Source: a virus
Strand: one strand, 5' to 3'
DNA: 64,000 nt
Virus record (IMG/VR): IMGVR_UViG_3300008450_000013
Span: 1 to 64,000 of that record
Positions 49,055 through 57,590 of the stretch are shown here, piece after piece. The position numbers and the translations under genes were made by a program. The notes beneath the pieces are model-generated. The model made no database searches. It was given only the letters and a program-made list of their open reading frames with translations, and was not told the origin of the DNA. Position 1 is the first letter of the stretch; each line of letters begins with the position of its first letter.

Positions 49055-49888
49055 ATGAGCAATAAGTTACGTGTAGTATATAATAATGCTGCTAACAGAG
49101 GTACAGTAACAGCCTCTAGCACAGCAGGAACTTTAGTTGCAAGTAACTTGTTGACTGACAGTAAAGCTGATACATGGAGAGCAACTGGAACATCTGCAAC
49201 AATTACAATTGTATTCACTACAGCAGAAATTGTCAATACAATTGTCACTCCATTTGCTAACTACACCTCTGGAGTTACATTCAGGGTCAAGTATTACACA
49301 AATGCAGCAGATGCATCCCCTGTATATGATAGTACAGCCATTGCAGCTTGTGCTCCTGTCCCATTAGGTGTGTGGGATTGGGGTAGTGTTCCTCTCGGTG
49401 TAAATGCTTATAGCTATGGTGGTGCGTCTTATGGAAGACTGTTTACACCAACACACACTGTTAAGAAGATAGAACTCATAATCACTGACACTGGCAATCC
49501 AAGTGGGTATATTGAAGCTTCTAGGTTGGTTGTTGGCTCCTATTGGGAACCTAACAATGATGCGGAATTATCCCCACAATGGGTTCCTATAGAAACTTCG
49601 ACACATACCAGAAATGATGCTAGTGATCTAGTGACAGACATTGGGACTCTTAATAAGAAGTTACAAATCACTCTCCCTGTCATGGATGCTTCAGACAGGA
49701 ATGCAATGATGAATGTTCTTCGTGGCAATGGAATGTCAAGACCAATCTTCTTGAGTCTATTTCCAGACGACGGTGATAGTACAAAAGAGCAGCACTTTCA
49801 AGTGTATGGTAAGTTATCTCAACAAGCTGGCATCACGCTCCCTAACTGGAATTTATACAACACAACAATAGAAATAGAGGAAGCCTAA
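49055..49888 (+). CDS. Tail protein with a discoidin-like N-terminal domain (probable)
   Basis: 277 residues, AAAAGGAGTATT before the ATG. The N-terminal 150 residues are beta-rich and look like a galactose-binding type fold (TWRATGTSATITIVFTTAEI, KKIELIITDTGNPSGYIEAS). The C-terminal part is a small alpha/beta domain. It probably sits at the tail tip. Assigned by position and composition. Confidence 0.6.
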   Translation: MSNKLRVVYNNAANRGTVTASSTAGTLVASNLLTDSKADTWRATGTSATITIVFTTAEIVNTIVTPFANYTSGVTFRVKYYTNAADASPVYDSTAIAACAPVPLGVWDWGSVPLGVNAYSYGGASYGRLFTPTHTVKKIELIITDTGNPSGYIEASRLVVGSYWEPNNDAELSPQWVPIETSTHTRNDASDLVTDIGTLNKKLQITLPVMDASDRNAMMNVLRGNGMSRPIFLSLFPDDGDSTKEQHFQVYGKLSQQAGITLPNWNLYNTTIEIEEA

Positions 49889-52800
49889 TGACTATAGCTT
49901 ATTTTACTCCAAATGATGTAGACTACGTAGATCATTTTAACTTAATGGTAGATGCAGTCAATGCTGGAGGTGGTAGTAGTGGCACAGTTACTTCAGCTTC
50001 AGTTGTCTCTGCAAATGGTTTAGCAGGTACAGTGGCTAATCCTACAACAACTCCTGCCATCACCCTCACAACAACAGTGAATGGTATGGTAAAGGGCAAT
50101 GGTACAGCTCTTAGTGCAGCTACAGCAGGAACAGATTATAGCGCAGGCACAGCAGCTCTTGCAACAGGTATTTTGAAGTCTACCACAACTACAGGTGGAT
50201 TGACAATTGCTGTAGCTGGTGACTTTCCAACACTTAATCAAAACACGACAGGCACAGCAGCAATCTCCACAACAGCTACAACTACAAATGATGTAGCTAC
50301 AGCAACGTCTGTTTATCCATTATGGTCTAGTGCTACAAGTGGTAATAACGCAGTTAAGACATCTAGCACAAAACTATCATTCGTTCCAAGTACAGGTGTG
50401 TTGACAGCAACAGAATTTGCTGGTAGCGGGGCTTCTCTCACAAGTATCCCTAACACAGCTTTGACAAACAACTCTGTGACAATTGGTAGTACAAGCATAG
50501 CACTAGGTGCTACAGTTACGACATTCACAGGATTGTCCTCTGTCACATCAACAACATTTGTAGGTGCGCTTACAGGTAATGCTTCAACTGCCACAACAGC
50601 AGGTAATGTTACAGGTGTAGTAGCTAGTGCTAATGGTGGTACAGGTGTGAATAATGGCGCTAGTACACTAACAATGGCTGGCAATCATGTGCTGTCCGGT
50701 GCATTCGTTTCTACGTTCACGTTCACTGGAACTACAGGAGTTACATTTCCTACAAGTGGTACATTGTTGTCAACAGCAGCAGCCGTAACTGTACCTCAAG
50801 GTGGTACTGGTCTGACATCTTTAACTTCTGGTAGCGTATTAGTTGGTGCTGGCACAAGTAGCCCTACGTTAGTGGCTCCAAGTACATCTGGTAATGTTCT
50901 TACAAGTAATGGTACTACATGGGTATCTTCTCCCGCAACAGGTGGAGGTAGTGCTATCACTGTAAAGGACGAAGGCTCAACACTCACCAGCGCATTAACA
51001 AGTTTAGACTTCGTAGGCGCTGGTGTATCAGCGTCCAATACAGGTGGTGCTGTCACTGTCACAATCACAGGAGGTGGAGGTTCAGGGGGGACAGTGACTA
51101 GTGCTTCTGTAGTATCTGCTAATGGATTTGCAGGTTCTGTAGCTAATGCAACTACTACACCAGCTATCACATTGTCTACTACAATCTCAGGTATTCTACA
51201 AGGGAATGGAACAGCTATTTCAGCAGCTACCACTACAGGCAGTGGTGATGTTGCATTAGCTACAAGTCCTACATTAATAACTCCTGTACTCGGTGTGGCT
51301 AGTGCAACAACATTGAACAAGCTGGCATTCACTCAACCAGCTACAGGAGCTACACTAACAATTGCAGATGGAAAAACTCTAACTGCCAATAACACTGTAA
51401 CATTTGCAGGTACAGATGGGTCTACTCTAAACTTTGGTACAGGAGGTACATTAGGTACTGCTGCTTACACAGCTTCTAGTGCTTACGCTGCTGCTGCAGG
51501 AGCTGCTACTATTGTCACAGTTGGAACCGTTACAACAGGTACATGGAATGCTTCTGTTATTGCGGGACAATATGGTGGTACAGGAGTTAATAATTCTGGC
51601 AAGACAATCACGTTAGGAGGTAATCATACTAACTCTGGTGCGTTTGCTAGTACGTTTACATTCACTGGTACAACTACTGTAACATTCCCTACAAGCGGTA
51701 CTCTACTTTCTACAGCAGCAGCAGTCACAGTAGCGCAAGGTGGTACTGGTCTTGCAACACTGACAGCTAACAATGTGATGCTTGGCAATGGTACAAGTAC
51801 GCCATTGTTTGTAGCTCCTAGTACCTCTGGGAATGTATTGACTAGCAATGGCACTACATGGACATCTGCAGCTCCATCAGGAGGCTCTAGTGGCAGTGCT
51901 TACATAACAAGAACATCTAACACAATTCTTGGAACAGGAGATGTTGGTGACTTCATTGATATCACGTCAGGTACGTTTACACAGACATTTACAGCAGCAG
52001 CTACACTAGGAAGCTCTTGGTTTGTGTGGTTACGCAACTCAGGAACAGGGGTTATTACACTTGACCCCAACGCATCTGAAACAATAGACGGTGTGGCTAC
52101 AACGGTTATGTACCCTAATGAAGTTAGGAAAGTTCAGTGTACAGGGACTGCTTTTATATCAACAGTGGAAGTTCCATTCTTCTATCGCATTACCTCTTCA
52201 GCAACATTTATTAAGCCTTCTGGATATTCTGTCATTGAATTAGAAGTTGTTGGAGGTGGAGGTGGTGGGGGTGGGGGACGTGGAGGCTCTGGAACAACAG
52301 CTAGAACTGGTGGAGGTGGTGGGGGTGGAGGTGCTTACGTCAGATACACACTATCAGGGTCAAATTTATCTGCTGGTTTTTGTCAAGTAGGTGCAGGAGG
52401 GTCGGGAGGTACAACAAGTGGGGGTAATGGGTCAAATGGAGGGAGTTCTTATGCCATTGTTAGTGATTCTTCTTCGGCACACCAATTTCTTGTACAAGCA
52501 TTTGGAGGAGGTGGAGGCACAGGTGCAGCAAGTACAGGTGCGGGAGGTGCTGGTGGAGGAGCTACCAGCGGTGCAAGCACGACAACTGCTGGAAATGGAA
52601 ATCTAGTAGGATACGACTCAGGGGCAAGTAGTTCTGCTGGTACTGTCTCTGGTGGCGGGGTTGGAGGAGACGGAGGTTCTACATCTGGATCAGATGGAGG
52701 AGTTTCAGCATTTACCACTCAAGTAGGTGGCTGTGGAGGTGGTGGAGGTGGGGGTGTCAGTTCAACTGTGGCTGGAACAGGGGGTGTTGGGTTTGGTATT

Positions 52801-53016
52801 TTTAACTCAACTGGTGCGGCTGCTAACACAGCATCTACAAAGATCAGAGGTGGTGGTGGTGGTGGCTCATCAGTTCTCTCAGGAACTTCAAACGCTGGTG
52901 GGGCTGGTTTCCTAGGTGGAGGCGGCGGAGGCGGCGGCTCTAACTACGCTGGTGCTACAGGAGGTGCTGGAGGTGCTGGTGGTTCTGGTTATATAGCTTT
53001 ATGGGGAGTCATCTAA
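49888..53016 (+). CDS. Tail fibre/adhesin with duplicated repeats and a glycine-rich tip
   Basis: 1042 residues. Two related blocks (starting near residues 33 and 401) begin TVTSASVVSANGLAGTVAN and TVTSASVVSANGFAGSVAN, and both carry the common tail-fibre pattern TFTFTGTT.VTFPTSGTLLST. Residues about 788-1037 hold many runs of five to nine glycines, ending YIALWGVI. Polyglycine tips of this sort occur in T-even adhesins such as gp38, where loops between glycine helices touch the receptor. Likely the receptor-binding protein. The start overlaps the previous stop (TAATG). Confidence 0.85.
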   Translation: MTIAYFTPNDVDYVDHFNLMVDAVNAGGGSSGTVTSASVVSANGLAGTVANPTTTPAITLTTTVNGMVKGNGTALSAATAGTDYSAGTAALATGILKSTTTTGGLTIAVAGDFPTLNQNTTGTAAISTTATTTNDVATATSVYPLWSSATSGNNAVKTSSTKLSFVPSTGVLTATEFAGSGASLTSIPNTALTNNSVTIGSTSIALGATVTTFTGLSSVTSTTFVGALTGNASTATTAGNVTGVVASANGGTGVNNGASTLTMAGNHVLSGAFVSTFTFTGTTGVTFPTSGTLLSTAAAVTVPQGGTGLTSLTSGSVLVGAGTSSPTLVAPSTSGNVLTSNGTTWVSSPATGGGSAITVKDEGSTLTSALTSLDFVGAGVSASNTGGAVTVTITGGGGSGGTVTSASVVSANGFAGSVANATTTPAITLSTTISGILQGNGTAISAATTTGSGDVALATSPTLITPVLGVASATTLNKLAFTQPATGATLTIADGKTLTANNTVTFAGTDGSTLNFGTGGTLGTAAYTASSAYAAAAGAATIVTVGTVTTGTWNASVIAGQYGGTGVNNSGKTITLGGNHTNSGAFASTFTFTGTTTVTFPTSGTLLSTAAAVTVAQGGTGLATLTANNVMLGNGTSTPLFVAPSTSGNVLTSNGTTWTSAAPSGGSSGSAYITRTSNTILGTGDVGDFIDITSGTFTQTFTAAATLGSSWFVWLRNSGTGVITLDPNASETIDGVATTVMYPNEVRKVQCTGTAFISTVEVPFFYRITSSATFIKPSGYSVIELEVVGGGGGGGGGRGGSGTTARTGGGGGGGGAYVRYTLSGSNLSAGFCQVGAGGSGGTTSGGNGSNGGSSYAIVSDSSSAHQFLVQAFGGGGGTGAASTGAGGAGGGATSGASTTTAGNGNLVGYDSGASSSAGTVSGGGVGGDGGSTSGSDGGVSAFTTQVGGCGGGGGGGVSSTVAGTGGVGFGIFNSTGAAANTASTKIRGGGGGGSSVLSGTSNAGGAGFLGGGGGGGGSNYAGATGGAGGAGGSGYIALWGVI

Positions 53017-53432
53017 TGAGATATGCAGTTATAGAAAATAACACAGTGGTGAATATAGCAATGGCTGATGCTGATTTTGCTACAGCTCAAGGGTGGGTTT
53101 TGCTAGAAGGTGAAAATTCATATGTTGAAATAGGAGTCTCCTACGTTGATGGAATTTTTTCTAACAATACTCCTCCTATTTTAGTGGTTGTGCCAGAATA
53201 TGTAGCCATGTGGCAAGCAAGAGACTTTTTAATTGCTAATAATTTGTTGGATGATGTCCTCGCTGTAATAGACTCTATCCAAGACCCTGTAGCAAAGAAA
53301 CGTGCTCAAAGTAAATTTGAGTTCTCTAACACAGTGCGAAGAGACGACCCTTTACTAAATTACGTTTGTACAAGTGCAGGGTTTTCTTCCGAGGATGTGG
53401 ATAACTGGTTTATAGAGGCTAACCGCGCATGA
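53016..53432 (+). CDS. Tail fibre assembly-type protein (probable)
   Basis: 138 residues. The ATG at 53016 overlaps the fibre stop (TAATG), better than the upstream in-frame codon at 53001. The opening MRYAVIENNTVVNIAMAD and FATAQGWVLLEG resemble small proteins that follow fibre genes in many phages. The C-terminal half is helical. It may be a fibre chaperone or tip protein. Confidence 0.65.
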   Translation: MRYAVIENNTVVNIAMADADFATAQGWVLLEGENSYVEIGVSYVDGIFSNNTPPILVVVPEYVAMWQARDFLIANNLLDDVLAVIDSIQDPVAKKRAQSKFEFSNTVRRDDPLLNYVCTSAGFSSEDVDNWFIEANRA

Positions 53433-53965
53433 AAATAGCATTTTTCAAAGGTACTAAGTGTGGCATCAATGGTATTTACAACAAAGGTGTTAGGCGGATT
53501 GAGGACGGTTTGTACAGCCATTGCGAATTAATATTTTCCAATGGACTATCAGCGTCTTCATCGTTTATGGATGGCGGTGTAAGATTCAAAGAGATTGAAT
53601 ATGACTTAGAAAAATGGGACATATTTGAAATTCCTTGGGCTGATGAAAAGAGAGCTTTGGTCTACTTCACGCAACGTATTGGCAGACCTTATAACTTACG
53701 TGGTAACATACATTTTGTATTTGGATTCATTAGAGGTGACTCTCATGGTGAATTCTGTTCGGAAGCTTGTGCAGGAGCTTTAGGATTGAGAAATCCTTGG
53801 CAGGTAGCTCCTAATGCACTAGCTAATATTGTGATGTTAATTAATGAAAGATTTGAAATGAATAAAAATTTAGTAAACTTAAAAGCAGACCCTGAGCCAA
53901 CTAACCCAGACGAAGGGTTTACAGGTGGAGGCTCGCCTCCTAAGAAGCCTCCGACAAATCCTTAA
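53429..53965 (+). CDS. NlpC/P60-like (papain-fold) cysteine peptidase
   Basis: 178 residues. A permuted papain-type triad is suggested by YSHCELIFSNG (His31) and HGEFCSEACAGALG (Cys110), a layout seen in YiiX/NlpC-like phage proteins that cut cell-wall peptides or modify virion parts. The C-terminus is Pro-rich (GGGSPPKKPPTNP). It lies between the fibre and lysis genes and is coupled to the previous gene by an ATGA. Confidence 0.75.
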   Translation: MKIAFFKGTKCGINGIYNKGVRRIEDGLYSHCELIFSNGLSASSSFMDGGVRFKEIEYDLEKWDIFEIPWADEKRALVYFTQRIGRPYNLRGNIHFVFGFIRGDSHGEFCSEACAGALGLRNPWQVAPNALANIVMLINERFEMNKNLVNLKADPEPTNPDEGFTGGGSPPKKPPTNP

Positions 53966-53973
53966 GGCTTAAT

Positions 53974-54387
53974 ATGACAGCAGCTATTTTAAATTATCTA
54001 TGGGTATTATATCCTTGCATAATGATAGCTGCTGTGTACTTAAATAAAGCTAACGCTAATTCTTTGTTACTACTATTTTTTGTAGCTCTTACATTCTACT
54101 TCCCTGTCAGAATGATAGAGAATTATTATTTATGGTACGCAGTAGTTATATGTGCAGAACTTTCAATAATAGTTCTTTCAACTCAAATAAAATGTAATGC
54201 TAGTTTACCCATACTTAGTATAACTTGCTTACTATTAATGAGTCACATTACATCTCTATTTGCAACAAACACAATCTTGTATAGCATTATTGCTAAGTAC
54301 TTAGAACACCTTCAGATGCTCACATTCATAGTTGCATCACCATTACTTATAGAAAAATTGAAGAGGAAATTACGATGCCTAGTGTAG
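53974..54387 (+). CDS. Multi-pass membrane protein (137 aa)
   Basis: AAGGCTTAAT before the ATG. Four likely membrane segments (residues about 5-23, 30-50, 54-69, 75-95, with a further stretch at 110-128). Directly before lysis genes, so a holin or holin partner role is possible. Function unknown. Confidence 0.7.
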   Translation: MTAAILNYLWVLYPCIMIAAVYLNKANANSLLLLFFVALTFYFPVRMIENYYLWYAVVICAELSIIVLSTQIKCNASLPILSITCLLLMSHITSLFATNTILYSIIAKYLEHLQMLTFIVASPLLIEKLKRKLRCLV

Positions 54388-54737
54388 AAATTTGGTTGTG
54401 GGCGCTATCTGGAATATTTGCTGTAGCAGGAACTCTCATTACAGTGGTGTGGGCGTTACTCCGAGAGGAAGCAAAGGCACAAGCTGAACTTATTAAATCT
54501 AAAGCAGATCAAGTAAGACTGTCAGACGCTGAAACTAGGTGGAAAGAAGACCACAATCGTATGCGAGAAGATAATGAGAAGATGCGGGACAAACTTGAGG
54601 AGCGTCACTTGCGGGAGATAACACAAATGGAAACTCGACTTACTACGAAGATGGAGAGTTTAGAGCGCACTGTATTGAGTTCCAATAACAGCACAAATGA
54701 ACTGATACGGGATTTAATAAAGGAGATGGCTAAATGA
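54375..54737 (+). CDS. Membrane-anchored coiled-coil protein (120 aa), lysis region
   Basis: One N-terminal membrane segment (ALSGIFAVAGTLITVVWALL) followed by about 85 residues of charged coiled coil (MREDNEKMRDKLEERHLREI). The layout recalls Rz-type inner-membrane spanins, though it could be another lysis regulator. It overlaps both neighbours. Confidence 0.7.
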   Translation: MPSVEIWLWALSGIFAVAGTLITVVWALLREEAKAQAELIKSKADQVRLSDAETRWKEDHNRMREDNEKMRDKLEERHLREITQMETRLTTKMESLERTVLSSNNSTNELIRDLIKEMAK

Positions 54738-55189
54738 CGCAGTTATCTCCACACTTTACACTAGAGGAACTCGTTGCATCCTCTAAAGCCAAGACACTCA
54801 AAATAGATAATACACCAACTCTAGAAGTCTTAGAGAACTTAAAGGCTCTTGCATTAGCTCTAGAAATGATTAGAAGCGGCTGTGGCAAGCCTTTAAAGAT
54901 TTCTAGTGGGTATAGATCACCTGCCTTAAACAAAGCTGTAGGAGGCTCTAAAACGTCAATGCATACTCAAGGTTTGGCTGCTGACTTTACAGTATCTGGA
55001 ATGACACCTAGACAAGTATGTGAGAAGATTGTAGCAGCAGGAATAAAAGTAGACCAACTCATACTCGAAAATATTTCAGCAGAATCCCCAGATGGCGTGT
55101 GGGTACATGTCGGATTGAGTAAAGGTGTTGTGAGAAATCAAGTGCTTACAATGAAAGCTGGTAAGTATTACGTAGGCTTAATTAAATAA
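54734..55189 (+). CDS. Endolysin, M15 family zinc D,D- or L,D-peptidase
   Basis: 151 residues, Peptidase_M15_3 type. The zinc ligands are His77 and Asp84 in SMHTQGLAADF and His125 in VWVHVGL, with the conserved SSGYRSPALNKAVGG before them. It would cut peptide cross-bridges of the cell wall at the end of infection. No signal peptide, so it needs a holin. Coupled to the previous gene by an ATGA. Confidence 0.93.
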   Translation: MTQLSPHFTLEELVASSKAKTLKIDNTPTLEVLENLKALALALEMIRSGCGKPLKISSGYRSPALNKAVGGSKTSMHTQGLAADFTVSGMTPRQVCEKIVAAGIKVDQLILENISAESPDGVWVHVGLSKGVVRNQVLTMKAGKYYVGLIK

Positions 55190-55198
55190 GGAAATAAT

Positions 55199-55546
55199 AT
55201 GTTACAGAAAATCAAAGCAGCATGGGAAGTGTTGCAACTAGGGAAGTCATTAGCCAACCCTCAAAAATGGAAACGGAAACAGATAGAGGTCACAGCTCTT
55301 GGTGGCTTGTTTATCGGTGTAGCTCAATTAGCAAAGATGTTTAATTATGATATCTATCTCGATGAAGATACCGCTACAGCTTTTGCTGCTGCTATTATTG
55401 GTGCTGTCAACTGGTATTTCACACTCGCAACTTCTACCAAAGTTGGAGTTGGCTCCAAATCAACAGGTGAAGCTCTACCAGAGCTGGCAGAAGCAGACAC
55501 AATCTCAGTTCCTGTGGAGATTGTCGACCACAGCATCAACAAATAA
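55199..55546 (+). CDS. Putative holin (115 aa)
   Basis: TAAGGAAATAAT before the ATG. Hydrophobic segments at about 32-48 (TALGGLFIGVAQLAKMF) and 60-77 (ATAFAAAIIGAVNWYFTL) around a short loop, after a basic N-terminus, and an acidic C-terminus. Its place directly after the endolysin supports a pore-forming holin. Confidence 0.75.
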   Translation: MLQKIKAAWEVLQLGKSLANPQKWKRKQIEVTALGGLFIGVAQLAKMFNYDIYLDEDTATAFAAAIIGAVNWYFTLATSTKVGVGSKSTGEALPELAEADTISVPVEIVDHSINK

Positions 55547-55694
55547 GTGTCAATATAAAATAAAACCTCTTGTCTCATACAAGCCTTTTGTAGAGGCTAT
55601 ACAAGAGCAAGAGGAAATCAATAAAGAAACTGCTTTGAATATTCTGACTAATTCGTTTGAGGGAGTTAGATTCACAATGCATTGCAGATTCTAA
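55362..55694 (+). CDS. Possible overlapping lysis gene in a second frame (110 aa)
   Basis: In another frame inside the holin gene an ATG at 55362 opens a frame that begins like a signal peptide (MKIPLQLLLLLLLVLSTGIS) and continues 50 residues past the holin stop, ending FTMHCRF. The part beyond the holin reads like normal protein (YKPFVEAIQEQEEINKETAL). No good ribosome binding site is seen. Overlapping Rz1-like genes are known next to holins, but there is no lipobox Cys here, so this is tentative. Confidence 0.35.
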   Translation: MKIPLQLLLLLLLVLSTGISHSQLLPKLELAPNQQVKLYQSWQKQTQSQFLWRLSTTASTNKCQYKIKPLVSYKPFVEAIQEQEEINKETALNILTNSFEGVRFTMHCRF

Positions 55695-55717
55695 TTTGTT
55701 TTAGTTGAGAGACTATT

Positions 55718-55751
55718 GAGAAGATATCCTTCACAGGACTCTTCTCTTTTT
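55718..55751 (+). terminator. Intrinsic terminator of the late block
   Basis: GAGAAGA (55718-55724) with TCTTCTC (55740-55746), an inner CCT/AGG pair, then TTTTT. It ends rightward transcription just before converging leftward genes. Confidence 0.85.
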
Positions 55752-55760
55752 ATTGCCTAA

Positions 55761-56015
55761 TTATTTACCACTAAAGAAACCAGTAGCTTTCATAATAGAT
55801 GTAGCTACAGTAATTGCTTTGTTGAAAGCTGTAGCATAGTTCTCTTGACTAACATCTGTGGCAACAGAAGATACGTCTGACAACATCTCTTGCAGCAACT
55901 TCATCTTAGTAGCTCCTTGACCTGAAGTTGGAATTTGTGCTTCCAATACCTTCATTGCTTCAATGATGACTGGGATGAGTTGTAATACTAACTTTAGAAT
56001 ATTTAAAAATGTCAT
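55761..56015 (-). CDS. Hypothetical protein with a hydrophobic N-terminus (84 aa)
   Basis: AAGGAGAATCAAA before the ATG. Residues 3-20 are hydrophobic (FLNILKLVLQLIPVIIEAM), the rest is Ser/Thr/Ala-rich and helical. It may attach to membranes. Last gene of the right-hand leftward block. Confidence 0.7.
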   Translation of the reverse strand: MTFLNILKLVLQLIPVIIEAMKVLEAQIPTSGQGATKMKLLQEMLSDVSSVATDVSQENYATAFNKAITVATSIMKATGFFSGK

Positions 56016-56026
56016 TTTGATTCTCC

Positions 56027-56200
56027 TTAATTAATTAAACCTAAAAGTGCTCCGAGAGGAAACACTAACACGCCGACAATTTTAAATGCAAACTTGGCTG
56101 TCAGCCCACCATCATACATCTGAGTGATTTGGTAGATGTTCATACACCAACCTACAATCACTGTAACCCATAAAACAATCAAGAATAATGCTGTCTTCAT
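56027..56200 (-). CDS. Two-pass membrane protein (57 aa)
   Basis: AGGAGAAACT before the ATG at 56200. Hydrophobic segments at 4-20 and 37-56 around a polar loop (NIYQITQMYDGG). Function unknown. Confidence 0.65.
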   Translation of the reverse strand: MKTALFLIVLWVTVIVGWCMNIYQITQMYDGGLTAKFAFKIVGVLVFPLGALLGLIN

Positions 56201-56208
56201 AGTTTCTC

Positions 56209-56592
56209 CTAAGATTCAATAATATTATTCAACACTTCAAACTCATCACCAAGAATAATCTTCTCTGCGACTTTCTCAGAAGCTCGTGCTTTAAAGTAAG
56301 CTGTCAAAACTTTCAACTTATCCTTCTCTTCGTACTCACTACCCTTCGCAGCAGCTTCAATAGCCATCTTAATCTCTTTATCGATGGATTTCTTCTCTTG
56401 AATCACTTCACCAGCATTCTCAAACTTCTCTAAGTAAGCTTTAGCAGCATCTTGAGCTTCTTTGACAGCAGCCATGAGGTCTAGATAACCTTCATCTGTC
56501 GCCTTAAAATCTTTTATTAAGTCAGATTTTAAAGCACTCTGACGTAACAGAGTTTGGATTTCTGGATTATATTGTTTAATCTTTTCATTCAT
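56209..56592 (-). CDS. Helical hypothetical protein (127 aa)
   Basis: AAGGAGAACTAAACA before the ATG. Almost all helix-forming residues, with a likely coiled coil around 40-100 (LMAAVKEAQDAAKAYLEKFE). No family recognised. Confidence 0.7.
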   Translation of the reverse strand: MNEKIKQYNPEIQTLLRQSALKSDLIKDFKATDEGYLDLMAAVKEAQDAAKAYLEKFENAGEVIQEKKSIDKEIKMAIEAAAKGSEYEEKDKLKVLTAYFKARASEKVAEKIILGDEFEVLNNIIES

Positions 56593-56605
56593 TGTTTAGT
56601 TCTCC

Positions 56606-56794
56606 TTAGTTAGCTTCTTCATACATACTTGGTAAATCTTCTGCTGTGGTTTCTTCCCACTCATCCATACCTTCCCAACGTTCACCATAGCCACACCAAT
56701 TATCCACACCAGCTCCTTGTAGTGCTGTCAGTTCACGACTGTCTGACAACAAACTTAACAGCTCTTGTTCCTCAACTTTGTAATACTTCGTCAT
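56606..56794 (-). CDS. Hypothetical acidic protein (62 aa)
   Basis: AGGAGAATAAATA before the ATG. The pattern YYKVEEQELLSLLSDSREL followed by a Trp-rich segment (NWCGYGERWEGMDEW) occurs in small phage proteins of unknown role. Confidence 0.7.
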   Translation of the reverse strand: MTKYYKVEEQELLSLLSDSRELTALQGAGVDNWCGYGERWEGMDEWEETTAEDLPSMYEEAN

Positions 56795-56973
56795 TATTTA
56801 TTCTCCTTAGTTAATTTATTACACGTTAAACACTTGCTCTCAACAATGATGGTGTTCCTGTCAGGATTCATATTGACTCCTTCGCTATTGTAAATAGGAG
56901 GGTAATACGCACATGTCATTGTCTGAGCTGTTTGCATTATACGACATTTATATGGTGTTTGACAAGTATTCAT
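56794..56973 (-). CDS. Small Cys-rich protein (59 aa)
   Basis: Starts at 56973, overlapping the stop of the gene before. Cysteines at NTCQTPYKC, MTCAYY and KCLTCNKL suggest metal binding. The ATG gene directly follows its TAA. Function unknown. Confidence 0.55.
   Translation of the reverse strand: MNTCQTPYKCRIMQTAQTMTCAYYPPIYNSEGVNMNPDRNTIIVESKCLTCNKLTKENK
56936..56965 (-). promoter_or_regulatory. Possible internal promoter
   Basis: On the minus strand TTGTCA (56965-56960), an 18-bp spacer, and perfect TATAAT (56941-56936), inside the start of the 56794-56973 gene. Confidence 0.45.
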
Positions 56974-57170
56974 TTCTTCAAATCTTCAATAACAGACAAG
57001 AAATATGGTGTAGCATCTGCACCATAATCTTCCTCATCTTCAAACAACAAACGATAGGCTTCATTCATAAACTCATCAGGGGCTTCACGATAACGTCTAT
57101 CCCATTCTGTGAATGCTGCTTGAATTTCTCCTACTGTTAATGTTACTACTGAGTCTTTTGTAATGGTCAT
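56970..57170 (-). CDS. Hypothetical protein (66 aa)
   Basis: AAGGAGAAGAAATA before the ATG. Contains VVTLTVGEIQAAFTEWDRRY, a common small-phage-protein pattern, then an acidic end. Function unknown. Confidence 0.7.
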   Translation of the reverse strand: MTITKDSVVTLTVGEIQAAFTEWDRRYREAPDEFMNEAYRLLFEDEEDYGADATPYFLSVIEDLKK

Positions 57171-57349
57171 TATTTCTTCTCCTTAAATGTTTCATAACTA
57201 CGTGTCAAATAGACATCATAGGCTTCAATCAAATCCTTCATAACATCCTTCCAAACCCATTTCCATCCAATGTACAGACAATAACCAACTGTACTTACTA
57301 CAAGCAATCCCCCTACCAATACTGCAAATACCACCTCAAAAAAATTCAT
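57170..57349 (-). CDS. Single-pass membrane protein (59 aa)
   Basis: Starts at 57349 inside the end of the gene upstream. Residues 4-27 are hydrophobic (FEVVFAVLVGGLLVVSTVGY), then a Trp/Lys-rich amphipathic part (GWKWVWKDVMKDLIEAYDVY). Function unknown. Confidence 0.6.
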   Translation of the reverse strand: MNFFEVVFAVLVGGLLVVSTVGYCLYIGWKWVWKDVMKDLIEAYDVYLTRSYETFKEKK

Positions 57350-57590
57350 CTCTGCCCCCTAAGTTTTGTATTGTGATGTATTCCCAACCTGCTAAACCTG
57401 CTTCAATGATATTTGAAGCTTCTGCATCCTCTTCCTGTACACCCTTCCAAATCCAATCAAGTTCTTTAAGTACAATATCTTCGATTGCCTCTTCAGTCAT
57501 AGAATCTGGCACAGCAAACACTTCCTCATTACTGTTGCCTCCAAACTGACCATTCATGTCATACTCACACCACACTTTAATGTATCCCAT
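57336..57590 (-). CDS. Hypothetical acidic protein (84 aa)
   Basis: The ATG at 57590 overlaps the previous stop (TGATG) and has GGAGGATGAGTG upstream. Acidic C-terminal half (VLKELDWIWKGVQEEDAEAS). No family recognised. Confidence 0.65.
   Translation of the reverse strand: MGYIKVWCEYDMNGQFGGNSNEEVFAVPDSMTEEAIEDIVLKELDWIWKGVQEEDAEASNIIEAGLAGWEYITIQNLGGRDEFF

Noticed and set aside
50796-51332. 178-codon minus-strand frame inside the fibre gene
   Set aside because: Antisense shadow of Thr/Gly/Ser repeats, giving a Val/Pro/Thr-rich false protein.
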